A stretch of DNA of 64,000 bases from Paenibacillus sp. R14(2021) (lineage in GTDB: Bacteria > Bacillota > Bacilli > Paenibacillales > Paenibacillaceae): contig NZ_CP080269.1 of NCBI RefSeq assembly GCF_019431355.1, forward strand, positions 4,397,001 to 4,461,000, read 5' to 3'. Position 1 is the first letter of the stretch, and every line of letters starts with the position of its first letter. Under the pieces are notes generated by a model. That model ran no database searches and was not told the origin of the DNA. It saw only the letters and a list, made by a program, of their open reading frames with translations. Position numbers and translations under genes: made by a program. Shown piece by piece: positions 9,315 through 18,351 of the stretch.

Positions 9315-9959
9315 TTATTTATTCGCTGCGGGCGTATAGACGTTAATATGGTCGATATGCGCCGTCTTGCCGGCAGGCGCGCTCTTCGGACCGACGAATT
9401 TCAGCTGATGGCTGCCTGCGGCATACAGGTAGATTTTGTCGTTGCCGATGAATTTGATTTCTTTGGGCTTGCCGAGTGCGGCTGCGACGGCTGTGAACGT
9501 CATTGATTTGATGCCCATGGAAGGATCGATGCTTTGTCCGAAGTCGCGCAGATCGTAGATGACGCCGGTCTTGCTGCTGATGCCTACCGCATATGCGCCT
9601 TGTCCCATGCCGAAATTGAAGGTTTCATAGCCGCCGCCCGAGAGCGTCGGTTCGCCCCAGACTTTATGCACTTCCTTGATGGTTGTTTTGCCGGATACGA
9701 AGCTGCTCTTCGGCACTTTGCCTTGTTTTGCGAGCGCTAGGATGCTTTTGATATAGGCCGGTCCGTTTTCCTTCGCCGCAGCTGCCGCCGCTCGAACAGG
9801 CGGCGTCGCAGTTACCGGGTGAACAGTCGTGGATACTGCGGGAACAGACGTGCTTGATGCGTGAGCGGGCGTTACGGCTGCCAGTGTTCCGAGTGAAATC
9901 ATGGCGGCCATGCCGATCGTGGACCATTTGCGAATAGCGTTGCGTTTTATAGTTGTCAT
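9315..9959 (-). CDS. Secreted YjgB-like protein (DUF4309)
   Basis: A 214-aa protein with a signal peptide: the basic start MTTIKRNAIRK, a hydrophobic core, and a cleavage site after THAHA-like residues (TPAHA). After a Thr/Ala/Pro-rich linker the mature domain carries KVWGEPTLSGGGYETFNFG and GIKSMTFTAVAAALGKPKEI, typical of DUF4309 (YjgB) proteins of bacilli. A longer frame begins at 10013, but GAGGTG lies 8 nt before the ATG at 9959, and that start gives a clean signal peptide. The function of the family is unknown. Confidence 0.8.
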   Translation of the reverse strand: MTTIKRNAIRKWSTIGMAAMISLGTLAAVTPAHASSTSVPAVSTTVHPVTATPPVRAAAAAAKENGPAYIKSILALAKQGKVPKSSFVSGKTTIKEVHKVWGEPTLSGGGYETFNFGMGQGAYAVGISSKTGVIYDLRDFGQSIDPSMGIKSMTFTAVAAALGKPKEIKFIGNDKIYLYAAGSHQLKFVGPKSAPAGKTAHIDHINVYTPAANK

Positions 9960-10108
9960 TATTGAGCACCTCATTAGTTGGATTGTTAGTGAATTCCCTC
10001 TTGATGTACTCATCTTAAAACATATGCATACGATAAAAGTTACAAAAAAGTTAAACTTCGTCCGTAGGGAGTTTCATAGATCTGCAGCGTGTCGCTCTAT
10101 CGCCGCCG

Positions 10109-10993
10109 CTATCGCCGCCCAAAGAATGCAATCGCGAAGGACCTGAACTCGATTGCCGCCTGGGACAAGTAATGCTCCCGGTTCCAAGAGATGCCGAAGC
10201 GTCGCTGGCAAATCGGATTATTGATGCGCAGCTGCGTCGTTTTTGGGCTGGAGGCTTTCATTCCTAGGGAGAGGGGGAGCGTGAAGGTGATGCCAAGGCC
10301 CATTTCGACCAGCGTCTGGATGGCGCTCACTTCTTCCAGCTCAAAGGCGACATGCGGCTCGAAGCCGGCCTGTCGGCAAAATCCGTCCGTAATCTGGCGG
10401 AAGTTAGACCGGGAAGACAAGGAGATGAATGGCTCGTTGGCGGCTTCGGCGAGATCGATGCTCGCACGGGAGGCCAAATGGTGATCCTTAGGTACGGTTA
10501 AGCACAGCTCTTCTTCCGCGAGGGTCTGCCATTCCAGGTTCGGGCCTGAAATCGGATTGCCGGAGATGCAGAAATCGATCGCGGCGTTCTCGAGATCGTT
10601 CTTAATCTCCTGAAAGGAGCCGAGCTGCCGCTGAACAATCTGAACATGCGGATGCAGGGTGAGAAATTCCTGGAGCAGCGTCGGCAGCACATACGGCAAG
10701 GTTACGGATATGGAGACGATGCCCCGTTCGAGACCGGCCATATCCATAAGCTCGCGTTCCCCGGACTCCAGCTCCCGGAAAGCCCGTTCGACCCGGTTCA
10801 GATAGGCGCGGCCGAAGGCGTTCAATCGGATTTGCCTGCCTTGACGTTCGAAGAGGGGGACGCCGAGCTTCTGCTCCAGACGGTGGATGGAGTTGCTGAG
10901 CGACGGCTGGGAGACGTTCAGCTCCTTGGCTGCCTTCGTCATATGCTCCAGCCTCGCGACGGCTTGAAAGTATTTTAGCTGCAGAAATTCCAT
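10109..10993 (-). CDS. LysR-family transcriptional regulator
   Basis: A 294-aa protein with an N-terminal winged helix (MEFLQLKYFQAVARLEH then KAAKELNVSQPSLSNSIHRLE) and a C-terminal two-lobed effector-binding domain (FISLSSRSNFRQITDGFCR). The start at 10993 is favoured over 11023 because LysR proteins begin right at MEFxQL and GAGAGGG precedes it. It is transcribed divergently from an MFS exporter gene. The 112-bp spacer holds a perfect 9-bp-armed palindrome, so it probably controls the exporter in response to a small ligand. Confidence 0.93.
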   Translation of the reverse strand: MEFLQLKYFQAVARLEHMTKAAKELNVSQPSLSNSIHRLEQKLGVPLFERQGRQIRLNAFGRAYLNRVERAFRELESGERELMDMAGLERGIVSISVTLPYVLPTLLQEFLTLHPHVQIVQRQLGSFQEIKNDLENAAIDFCISGNPISGPNLEWQTLAEEELCLTVPKDHHLASRASIDLAEAANEPFISLSSRSNFRQITDGFCRQAGFEPHVAFELEEVSAIQTLVEMGLGITFTLPLSLGMKASSPKTTQLRINNPICQRRFGISWNREHYLSQAAIEFRSFAIAFFGRR

Positions 10994-11037
10994 GTAAGCC
11001 CTCTCATTCCTCATCATATTCATATGATCATTTCATT

Positions 11038-11079
11038 ATAAAATAAGTATTATTTTATATAAAGCGATCCTCTTATAAT
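11038..11079. promoter_or_regulatory. LysR operator palindrome and MFS promoter
   Basis: ATAAAATAA at 11038-11046 and TTATTTTAT at 11050-11058 form a perfect inverted repeat around GTA in the divergent lysR/MFS spacer. Downstream on the + strand there is an ideal TATAAT -10 at 11074-11079 with only a poor -35 (TATTTT, 17-nt spacing). This is the layout expected for an activator-dependent promoter. Confidence 0.6.
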
Positions 11080-11105
11080 CTCCAGTAGATAGAGAAAAAG
11101 GACCT

Positions 11106-12344
11106 ATGGAGATTGGAGAGAGGCTGTTGATTAGAGATCGCATATGGACGAGGCATTTCGTCGCCCTGTCGCTTGGCAGTTTTTTTATGTTTCTTACGTT
11201 CTATATGCTCGCGACCGCTTTTCCCCTCTATGTCAAAGAAGGACTGCACGGCAATCAACAGCAGATGGGGCTGGCCATGACGGTCTTCGTGATCGGCAGC
11301 GTGCTGATACGGCTCTTCTCCGGTCAGTGGGTCGATCGCTTCGGCAAGCAGCGAATGGCCGTCATCGGCATGATCGTCTTCCTGCTGGCTTGCATCGGAT
11401 ATTTCGGCACGCCCGGCATTATGCTGTTCCTGGTTGTTCGCTTCGTTCACGGCATGGGCTATGCACTAGCCTCGACTGCAACAAGCACCATTGCCGCGGC
11501 GCTCGTACCTGAATCGCGCCAAGGCGAAGGCATCGGCTATTTTAGCATGTTCATGAGCATTGCGATGGTCGCGGGACCTGCGCTCGGGCTGCTCCTGTGG
11601 GGTGATCGGCACATTCATCATCTGCTGCTGGCGATCTGCGCTTTCGCCGTGCTGTCGCTGCTCCTTACCGCCGTTGTGCGGATGCCGGAGAGGTCAGGCC
11701 CGCAGGCGGCGAACATGGCTGCGCCAGTCCAATTTCGCGAAGAGAAGGGCTGGTGCCGGCTGATTGAGCCCAAGGCGCTCCCAATCTCGCTTGTCGGTAT
11801 GTTTCTTGGCATCTCCTACAGCTCGCTGCCCGCGTTTATGTCGGTATATGCGTCCGAAATCCATCAATCGCAGACAACAGGTGCTTTTTTCGTCGCATTC
11901 GCGGCCATGATTATTCTCTGCCGTCCGCTCATCGGCCGTATCTTCGACCGCTATCCGGCGCATTATCTGTTTTATCCCGGAGCGGGGCTGTTTGCAGCAG
12001 GCCTGTTCATGCTCAGCCAAGCGCATGCGCCGGTCACGATTCTAGGGGCTGGCGTCGTCATGGGCGCAGGGTACGGAGCGCTGCTGCCATGCTGCCAGAC
12101 ACTGGCCTTAAAGCTGTCGCCCCCGCATCGCAAAGGCAAAGCAACGGGCACGTTCTTCTTGTTATTCGAGACCGGCTACGGCATCGGCTCCTATATGATG
12201 GGAGTGATCGCATCGTATACGGATTACCGCATGATGTACGCTAGTGCCGCGGTGATCGCCGTGCTGTGCGCCGCCGTTTATTACCAGCTGTATCACCGTC
12301 CAGGGGAGAAGCCGGCGCTGCCGAAAGTCAACATGCCCGTTTAA
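11106..12344 (+). CDS. MFS transporter (drug/metabolite efflux type)
   Basis: A 412-aa integral membrane protein with about twelve hydrophobic segments. It has the MFS loop 2-3 motif GQWVDRFGKQRMAVIG and its repeat GRIFDRYP between TM8 and TM9. The start is either ATG at 11106 or TTG at 11127 (preceded by GGAGAGAGG); the difference is seven residues before the first helix. It is divergent from the LysR gene and likely its target. The closest general type is the arabinose-efflux/YwoG-like group; the substrate is unknown. Confidence 0.88.
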   Translation: MEIGERLLIRDRIWTRHFVALSLGSFFMFLTFYMLATAFPLYVKEGLHGNQQQMGLAMTVFVIGSVLIRLFSGQWVDRFGKQRMAVIGMIVFLLACIGYFGTPGIMLFLVVRFVHGMGYALASTATSTIAAALVPESRQGEGIGYFSMFMSIAMVAGPALGLLLWGDRHIHHLLLAICAFAVLSLLLTAVVRMPERSGPQAANMAAPVQFREEKGWCRLIEPKALPISLVGMFLGISYSSLPAFMSVYASEIHQSQTTGAFFVAFAAMIILCRPLIGRIFDRYPAHYLFYPGAGLFAAGLFMLSQAHAPVTILGAGVVMGAGYGALLPCCQTLALKLSPPHRKGKATGTFFLLFETGYGIGSYMMGVIASYTDYRMMYASAAVIAVLCAAVYYQLYHRPGEKPALPKVNMPV

Positions 12345-12351
12345 TAAGAAA

Positions 12352-12386
12352 AACAGCCCCAAGCCAACGAATGGCTTGGGGCTGTT
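12352..12386. terminator. Bidirectional terminator between MFS and aldo/keto reductase genes
   Basis: A perfect 15-bp stem (12352-12366 with 12372-12386) sits between two convergent genes. Read on the minus strand it is followed by TTTTTCTTATT, so it is strongest for the aldo/keto reductase transcript. Confidence 0.85.
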
Positions 12387-12431
12387 CATGCATGAGAGGA
12401 AGGGGGGGCAAGCCCCCTCGCCTTCGCGAGG

Positions 12432-13349
12432 TTAAGGCAGAATGTTACCCGCTGCACGGAAGATGCTGTACCATTCTTCGCGCGTCAATTCCACGTGGCT
12501 TGCTTTGATGCAGTCCTTCAGACGGTCGATATTCATCGTGCCTGTTACCGGCTGCATGTGCGCAGGGTGGCGGAGAATCCAAGCGATTGCGATGGTCGTG
12601 TTGCTGACGCCGTGTTTGGCTGCAACCTCGTTAATTTGCTGGTTCAGCTCCGGGAATTTCGGGTTGTCCAGGAACACGCCCTCGAAGAAGCCGTATTGGA
12701 ACGGCGACCAAGGCTGGATCGTGATGTCGTTCAGGCGACAGAAATCAAGAATGCTGCCGTCGCGACCCACTGCGGAATCGTTCTCCATATTGACGTTGAA
12801 GCCGTTCGAAATCATTGTCGAGTTGGTAATGCTGAGCTGCAGCTGGTTAGCTACGATCGGTTGTTTGACCGATTTCTTCAGCAGCTGAATTTGCATCGGG
12901 TTCTGGTTGGATACACCGAAATGGCGGACTTTGCCGGAGCTCTCCAGCTTATCGAATGCTTCCGCGACTTCATCCGGCTCGACCAGCGTGTCGGGACGGT
13001 GCAGCAGTAGGATGTCCAGATAGTCGGTGCGAAGACGCTGCAGGATCTTGTCGACGGAGTCCAAAATATGCTCCTTGGAGAAGTCGAACATGCCTTTGCG
13101 GATCCCGCATTTGGATTGCAAAATGATGTTCTCGCGTACGCTGTCGCTCATATGGATGGCGTCTGCGAAGATTTCCTCGCATGCGCCTGCGCCGTAAATA
13201 TCCGCGTGGTCGAAGAAATTCGCGCCTTCTTCCAGGGATGTTTGAACAAAGCGCTCCGCTTCGGTCTTGCTCAAGGAATTAATGCGCATGCAGCCGACCG
13301 CAAGTACCGGCACTTCCAAAGAACTGCTGCCCAATTTCATCGTTCTCAT
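12432..13349 (-). CDS. Aldo/keto reductase
   Basis: A 305-aa NADPH-dependent oxidoreductase of the AKR TIM-barrel superfamily (YdhF-like group). The catalytic tetrad regions are visible: FFDHADIYG (Asp and Tyr), ILQSKCG (Lys) and LLLHRPD (His), plus the C-terminal cofactor loop PVTGTMNIDRLKDC. The frame is open to 13436, but AGGAGG lies 10 nt before the ATG at 13349 and family homology starts at MRTMKLG. The substrate is unknown. Confidence 0.92.
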   Translation of the reverse strand: MRTMKLGSSSLEVPVLAVGCMRINSLSKTEAERFVQTSLEEGANFFDHADIYGAGACEEIFADAIHMSDSVRENIILQSKCGIRKGMFDFSKEHILDSVDKILQRLRTDYLDILLLHRPDTLVEPDEVAEAFDKLESSGKVRHFGVSNQNPMQIQLLKKSVKQPIVANQLQLSITNSTMISNGFNVNMENDSAVGRDGSILDFCRLNDITIQPWSPFQYGFFEGVFLDNPKFPELNQQINEVAAKHGVSNTTIAIAWILRHPAHMQPVTGTMNIDRLKDCIKASHVELTREEWYSIFRAAGNILP

Positions 13350-13591
13350 AAATGGTTGTCCTCCTAATTTGTAATGAGGGTGTATGTAAAGAAAGCCTGA
13401 TTGGGATGACCGTTCATCCCCTATCGATTGTGACATATAAGGCTGCCGGATTCAAGCTTTCCGGTGCGGTGCGAAAGGCTGACGGCGGGAGCTGGAACAT
13501 TTTTGCTCAGAATTGGGGACCCGCCGCCGACAGATGTTTGATATACTAATAGAGACATATAGACAAGCACGATAAATTACACGAGAAGAAT

Positions 13592-14992
13592 GTGATACGG
13601 ATGGATTTACCCCAATTAAGAAGGAAGAGGCAGGCTTTTCTCGAGAAGCACCTCTCCGGCGAGTCAATTGATTACCGTCAAATTATGGCGCTGTTTCTGC
13701 CGATTCTGATTGATCAGGCCTTCATTGTTTGCCTGAACCTCGTGAATACGGCCATGATCAGCTCCTCGGGCGTGGCGGCGGTCAGCGCGGTGAATATGGT
13801 CGATTCGCTTAATATATTTCTAATCAGCGTGTTTGTGGCCGTGTCGACCGGAGGCACGGTTATTGTCGCGCAGTACAAGGGAAGCGGGAACAGTCTCATG
13901 GTGTCCAAGGCGGCAGCCAGCTCCGTGGCTTCGGTTTCCTTGTTCGCTCTTGGCATTAGCGCAGTCGTCGTGCTCGCCCATAATCCGATGCTCAATCTGC
14001 TGTTCGGCGCGGCGACGCCCGAAGTGTTCGCGGAGGGCAAAACGTATCTGATCGGAAGCGGCATCTCCTTCGTCGGCATTGCCATGATGGAAGCGGTATG
14101 CGGCGCCCTGCGGGGAATCGGGAAGAGCCGGGTTTCGCTGATCCTCTCCTTGATTATGAATGCATCCTACGTGCTGCTGAATATCGTCTTCATTAATTTC
14201 CTGCATATGGGCGTGCTCGGCATGACCATTTCCATTAATATTTCCAGGTACGCGGCGGCGGTCTTCGCGATTTACTATTTGGTGCGCATGGATACCAGTC
14301 TGCATATTCAAATCAAGGATTTGGTCAAAGTTAATTTGGCGATGCTTCGCAAAATCATGTACGTCGGCCTTCCGTTCGCCGCGGAGCAGATGTTCTTCAA
14401 CGGCGGCAAAATCGTAACGCAGATCTTCATCGTGAGTATGGGGACGTACGCGATCGCAACGAATGCCATCGGCGCAACGTTCGCCGGACTGCTTCAAATT
14501 CCGTCCGCCGCCTTGTCGCTGACGACGATTACGGTTGTCGGCCAATGCATGGGGCGCAAAAACATCGAGGATGCCCGCAAATTCACCAAAGCGTTCCTGG
14601 TGCTGTCGGCAGCCTGTCTCCTCGTTACTGCGCTTATCATTCTGCCGCTGTTTCGTCCGCTCGTCAGCTTGTTTCATCCGCCGGCGGCGATCATCGACGA
14701 TATCTTTATGATTACGTTAATTAATGCCATTGCCCAAATCCCGCTCTGGTCGATCAGCTTTATTATGCCGTCCGCGCTCAGAGCCGCGGGCGACTCGCGG
14801 TTTACGTCGATCGTATCCATGCTGTCGATGTGGCTGTTCCGGATCGTACTCGGTTATGTGCTCGGCATCGTGCTGCACTTCGGCATCATCGGCGTCTGGC
14901 TGGCGATGAACTGCGAATGGGGCATCCGCGGCGGCGTCTTCTTGATGCGCTTCCGCGGGAAGAAGTGGTACAGGCATCGGCTCATTGATTGA
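13592..14992 (+). CDS. MATE-family efflux transporter
   Basis: A 466-aa protein with about twelve transmembrane segments in two homologous halves. MATE-like blocks include FLPILIDQAFIV near residue 32, ISVFVAVSTGGTVIVAQYKG and GLPFAAEQMFFNGG at the start of the second half. It is a Na+ or H+ coupled multidrug exporter by family. The start is GTG at 13592 (GAGAAGA just upstream) or ATG at 13601. It is followed after 53 nt by a GntR-FCD regulator on the same strand, which might control it. Confidence 0.92.
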   Translation: MIRMDLPQLRRKRQAFLEKHLSGESIDYRQIMALFLPILIDQAFIVCLNLVNTAMISSSGVAAVSAVNMVDSLNIFLISVFVAVSTGGTVIVAQYKGSGNSLMVSKAAASSVASVSLFALGISAVVVLAHNPMLNLLFGAATPEVFAEGKTYLIGSGISFVGIAMMEAVCGALRGIGKSRVSLILSLIMNASYVLLNIVFINFLHMGVLGMTISINISRYAAAVFAIYYLVRMDTSLHIQIKDLVKVNLAMLRKIMYVGLPFAAEQMFFNGGKIVTQIFIVSMGTYAIATNAIGATFAGLLQIPSAALSLTTITVVGQCMGRKNIEDARKFTKAFLVLSAACLLVTALIILPLFRPLVSLFHPPAAIIDDIFMITLINAIAQIPLWSISFIMPSALRAAGDSRFTSIVSMLSMWLFRIVLGYVLGIVLHFGIIGVWLAMNCEWGIRGGVFLMRFRGKKWYRHRLID

Positions 14993-15045
14993 GGCTTCGG
15001 AATGCGATATATTGCATGTATACCCTAATGAACGAAGGAGCTTGA

Positions 15046-15717
15046 TTGGGCATGCCTGTACCGCATAACTTCGCCACGCCGATCCGCCTGTCGGCCAAGG
15101 AACGCGTCTTATCGCAAATACAGCGCTGGATCATCGACGGCACGCTACGGCCAGGCGAGAAGCTTGTCGACTCGGAGCTGGCGGAAGCGCTGGCTGTGAG
15201 CAGAACGCCGATCCGCGAAGCGTTTCAGCTGCTTGAAGTACAGGGGCTTGTCGCCATGCACCCGGGCAAGGAAACGCGGGTAACGAGTATCGAGAAGGAT
15301 GATATCCTGAAGATGTACCCGACGCTCGCGGCGCTTTATGCGCTTGCTGCGGAAACCGCCGCCGAACGGATTACGCCGGAGCAGATCGAGAAACTGAAGG
15401 TCTGCAACAGGCAGTTCGCCGAAGCCATCGAAAGCGGGAATCCTTATCAAGCGATGGAGATCGACGAGCAGTTTCATGATATTGTCATCGATGCTTCGGG
15501 CAATCCCTATATTGCCTCGTTCAGCGCGTCGCTGCAGATTCATATCCGCAGGTTCAAGTATGTCTTCCTGCAGCAGCCCGTCACGGGGACGCCGGCCTCC
15601 GTGGAGGATCATGACGCAATAATCGCGGCGCTTGAGCAGCGGGATGCCTCCACGGCGGCCGCGATTATGAAGCAGAATCTGATCCGGCCGATGGGCGAGC
15701 TGCACGCGCTCATTTAA
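15046..15717 (+). CDS. GntR-family regulator, FCD (FadR) type
   Basis: A 223-aa protein with an N-terminal winged helix (KERVLSQIQRWIIDGTLRPG, then SELAEALAVSRTPIREAFQL) and an all-helical FCD effector domain with the metal-binding-like pattern MEIDEQFHDIVIDASGNPY. The start is TTG at 15046 or ATG at 15052, both behind GAAGGAG. Its target is unknown; the MATE gene upstream is the nearest candidate. Confidence 0.92.
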   Translation: MGMPVPHNFATPIRLSAKERVLSQIQRWIIDGTLRPGEKLVDSELAEALAVSRTPIREAFQLLEVQGLVAMHPGKETRVTSIEKDDILKMYPTLAALYALAAETAAERITPEQIEKLKVCNRQFAEAIESGNPYQAMEIDEQFHDIVIDASGNPYIASFSASLQIHIRRFKYVFLQQPVTGTPASVEDHDAIIAALEQRDASTAAAIMKQNLIRPMGELHALI

Positions 15718-15789
15718 CGGGAGCGGTTTCAGGGTCACAGGGGCCAGCTGCCGTCCTTTCCCTGCGAGGCATAGAACGTAAACAACGCA

Positions 15790-15830
15790 CAAGAACCTGG
15801 CTGACCTCAGCCGGGTTCTTGTTTATTTTT
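15790..15830 (+). terminator. Terminator after gntR-FCD gene
   Basis: A 15-bp stem with one G-U pair (15790-15804 with about 15807-15822) is followed by TTTATTTTT. It separates convergent genes. Confidence 0.85.
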
Positions 15831-15876
15831 CACGCTTGCCGCTTATTTCACGCTTGCCGCATGGGGCGGCGACCTC

Positions 15877-18078
15877 CTACCACTCCAGCGTAATCGCCAC
15901 GCCCTCCGGTGATCCGGCATGCCGGATGAGCGTCGTGCCGGAAGCGGAATCGTGATGGAACTCAGCCTCGATTTGACCGGCCGTTACACGCTTAGGGGAC
16001 GCGCCGGCTCGGATACGGATGCTGACGTTCATGTCGGACGGCGATTCCGATACGAATCGGAATACGCCGGCTTCGAAGCGTTCATCCCGAATGCGGGATG
16101 AACTGATCAGCACGGACGGCGTGCCCGCTGCGGTTGTGGACGCTGCCGGCTGCGCCGCGTAATTCAGATCATAGAGCAGGCAGTTGTCGCCGGGCTTCAG
16201 CGTTATGCGGTTCAGTACCGGCAGGTCGGCCTCGAACAAATCGAGGAAGGAGCCGTGAAGTACCGCGCCTTCTTCCGATGCGGATTCGTCCAGCACTTGG
16301 GCGATTACATAAGGTCCGCGCTGGATTTGCAGCGCTGCGCTTTCCTGGTAATCGCGCGCTTCCCCGCGCAGGGCAAGCGCGCGGCTTACGCTGTCCGTTA
16401 CGAGCGCCGCGCCCTGCTCGGACTTAGACAGCGAAGCCGGATTGGCCTGCAGGTACAGGACGGAGCCGCTGCCGACGGCATGCTCGCCTTCCTCTGGATT
16501 GCGGCCAAGTCCCATCGCCTCGAATAGATGCTCCTCCGGACGGGCATATGTCCGGCTTCCGGCGGCGCGGTTCCACCATTCCTGCACGTTATGGAACGGG
16601 TCGGAGCCGTCGCCGACGTAGATCAGGACGCCGCCTTCGCGCACCCACTGCCCGATCGCCTGATGAATGCCGGGGTGCTCCGGCTTCATGAACTCGTAGC
16701 TGAGCAGCAGCACGCGGTAATCCTCGATGTAGCCCGGGAAGGTCAGGATGTTATCGAGCTGCACAGGTCGAAGCGGGATGCCCTTCTTCACGAGCGGCAG
16801 CGCAAGTCCATAGAAGGCCGACCAGTCGAGCAGGTCGCGCTGCTCCGCCGTCAGCGAGTCGGCGGATTCCGTGCCGTCGTATTTAAAGCTGCCGTGTCCT
16901 TCGTTGTCACGAATGACGTCTCCGCGCTGATACATCGCCGAATTGGCGAGACAGAGTCCGATGCCGCGCGTATACGCCGCGCCGCCGGCTTCTTCCTCGT
17001 GGTTGTGCATATCCCGCAGCACGCTCATGACCGTCAGCAGGACGGTCGCGTAATCGTCGGGAATCGTTTCTTTGCCCGTGCCGTCCTGGGTAGGATATTT
17101 TCCCTCGAACACGCGCCTCGGCCAAGGGCATACCTCATACTGCTTAACCTCAGGATGAAGCAGGGAGGCAACGACGGTCTGCCGGTAATTGAAGCGGTAG
17201 TCGCTCCACGTATACCGCGGATTGTCCTCGATGGGGTCGTGCAGGAACCACATTTCCCGTCCCGTGCCGCGCGTCAGCTCCTGCATGATGCCGTATTCCA
17301 AATACGCGGTCTCGAAGGTCCGCTCGCGGCGTACGCCTTGATACACGTTCGGCGTTCGAGCCGTTCCCGTCCAAATCTGGGCGATGAAGCCGTCGCAGGC
17401 CGGCATGGAGACAAGCATGGCCTCTGGACTGACGATACGCCACTGCGTGTAGTTGATCAGGCTGTGCGTCGGGACATAGAAACGGACCGTGCGTCCGTAT
17501 GTAACGAGCGCGTACTCCTTCATTTGGCTGCAGATCCGGTCAAGCGCCCGGTAATACATCGCTGCTTTGAGCTTGGAAGCGCGGTACTGCGCATCCGGAG
17601 ACGAGTGGGGCGGGATCCAATCCTCCCCGTAGTAATTCAGCCACTCGCGTTTGAAGGCTTCTTCGTAGCCGGATTGCGCCCAAAATTCCGGTTCCTCCAT
17701 ATGAATGGCCTCGATGCCGCAGTCGATCGCTTTCTTGATATACGTGGCCAAATATTCCGCGAATGAGATGGTCGGGACCATATAAGGAACATCCTTGCCG
17801 TGTAGGAACTGCTTGCCGCTGCGCTCGGTCTGTGCTTCGTCCCAATGGTCGCGCCCATCGAATCGGCCGAACAGGTAATCCTGATACTCTCCCCATGAGA
17901 CACCGGTCATCAGATGGATGGTATAGCCGGCTTTCTTCCAGCCCTCAATGCGTGCCGGCAGATCGTCTCCGATGCCGTACACCATGACGAAATCAGTCCG
18001 AAGATCGTATTTCGGCCCGTACGGCCGGGATTCTTGAAACCCTGTCCATTCGGGTTTCGTTTTCGTTTTTCGGCTCAT
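15877..18078 (-). CDS. Glycoside-hydrolase-like TIM-barrel protein, unassigned
   Basis: A 733-aa protein without a signal peptide. The N-terminal third (FVMVYGIGDDLPARI, IHLMTGVSWGEYQDYLF, then AIHMEEPEFW with Glu128 and Glu129) looks like a TIM barrel with a strand-4 acidic residue as in GH42-like enzymes. The middle has a Rossmann-like region (GGVLIYVGDGSDPFHNVQEW), recalling the trimerisation domain of GH42, and the C-terminus is a small beta domain. The start is set by AGGAGG 10 nt upstream of the ATG. It is transcribed away from the GntR-LacI regulator that follows, from a promoter overlapping a 13-bp palindrome. The substrate is unknown; I do not recognise a numbered GH family. Confidence 0.6.
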   Translation of the reverse strand: MSRKTKTKPEWTGFQESRPYGPKYDLRTDFVMVYGIGDDLPARIEGWKKAGYTIHLMTGVSWGEYQDYLFGRFDGRDHWDEAQTERSGKQFLHGKDVPYMVPTISFAEYLATYIKKAIDCGIEAIHMEEPEFWAQSGYEEAFKREWLNYYGEDWIPPHSSPDAQYRASKLKAAMYYRALDRICSQMKEYALVTYGRTVRFYVPTHSLINYTQWRIVSPEAMLVSMPACDGFIAQIWTGTARTPNVYQGVRRERTFETAYLEYGIMQELTRGTGREMWFLHDPIEDNPRYTWSDYRFNYRQTVVASLLHPEVKQYEVCPWPRRVFEGKYPTQDGTGKETIPDDYATVLLTVMSVLRDMHNHEEEAGGAAYTRGIGLCLANSAMYQRGDVIRDNEGHGSFKYDGTESADSLTAEQRDLLDWSAFYGLALPLVKKGIPLRPVQLDNILTFPGYIEDYRVLLLSYEFMKPEHPGIHQAIGQWVREGGVLIYVGDGSDPFHNVQEWWNRAAGSRTYARPEEHLFEAMGLGRNPEEGEHAVGSGSVLYLQANPASLSKSEQGAALVTDSVSRALALRGEARDYQESAALQIQRGPYVIAQVLDESASEEGAVLHGSFLDLFEADLPVLNRITLKPGDNCLLYDLNYAAQPAASTTAAGTPSVLISSSRIRDERFEAGVFRFVSESPSDMNVSIRIRAGASPKRVTAGQIEAEFHHDSASGTTLIRHAGSPEGVAITLEW

Positions 18079-18229
18079 TCGCGTATCGCCTCCTAAAAAT
18101 AGACTGCCGCCGTGCAGGATTGCCGCGGCGGCAGCTGGTTATCAAACTGGATTCGCATCGGCATAGCCGGTTTTGTTCATTTGGCTGCGGGTCGTTGTAA
18201 GTATCCGTTATGCCTTCCAAACTAATATA

Positions 18230-18262
18230 ATGATAATATATCTATTTTATATATTCAATATA
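18230..18262 (-). promoter_or_regulatory. Promoter and operator of the 733-aa GH-like gene
   Basis: On the minus strand TTGAAT (18253-18258) and TATCAT (18230-18235) are spaced by 17 nt. The -35 is embedded in the 13-bp palindrome TATATTCAATATA (18250-18262). A near-identical palindrome occurs at the promoter of the gene on the far side of the regulator. Confidence 0.6.
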
Positions 18263-18296
18263 TATTTATTGTATTTTTCTTTTTCATTTCTGGGAA

Positions 18297-18330
18297 TAAA
18301 AAAAGGCCTTCCGCTTAAGCGGAAAGCCCA
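18297..18330 (-). terminator. Terminator of the gntR-lacI regulator gene
   Basis: Read on the minus strand, GGCTTTCCGC TTAA GCGGAAGGCC is followed by an uninterrupted T-run of seven. It lies about 25 nt after the regulator stop codon. Confidence 0.85.
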
Positions 18331-18351
18331 TGCTTCATGCTGTTTATGACG

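Noticed and set aside
18301..18330. Inverted repeat around TTAA after the GntR-LacI gene, as a possible operator
   Set aside because: A T-run directly follows on the minus strand and it lies just after the stop codon, so a terminator explains it.
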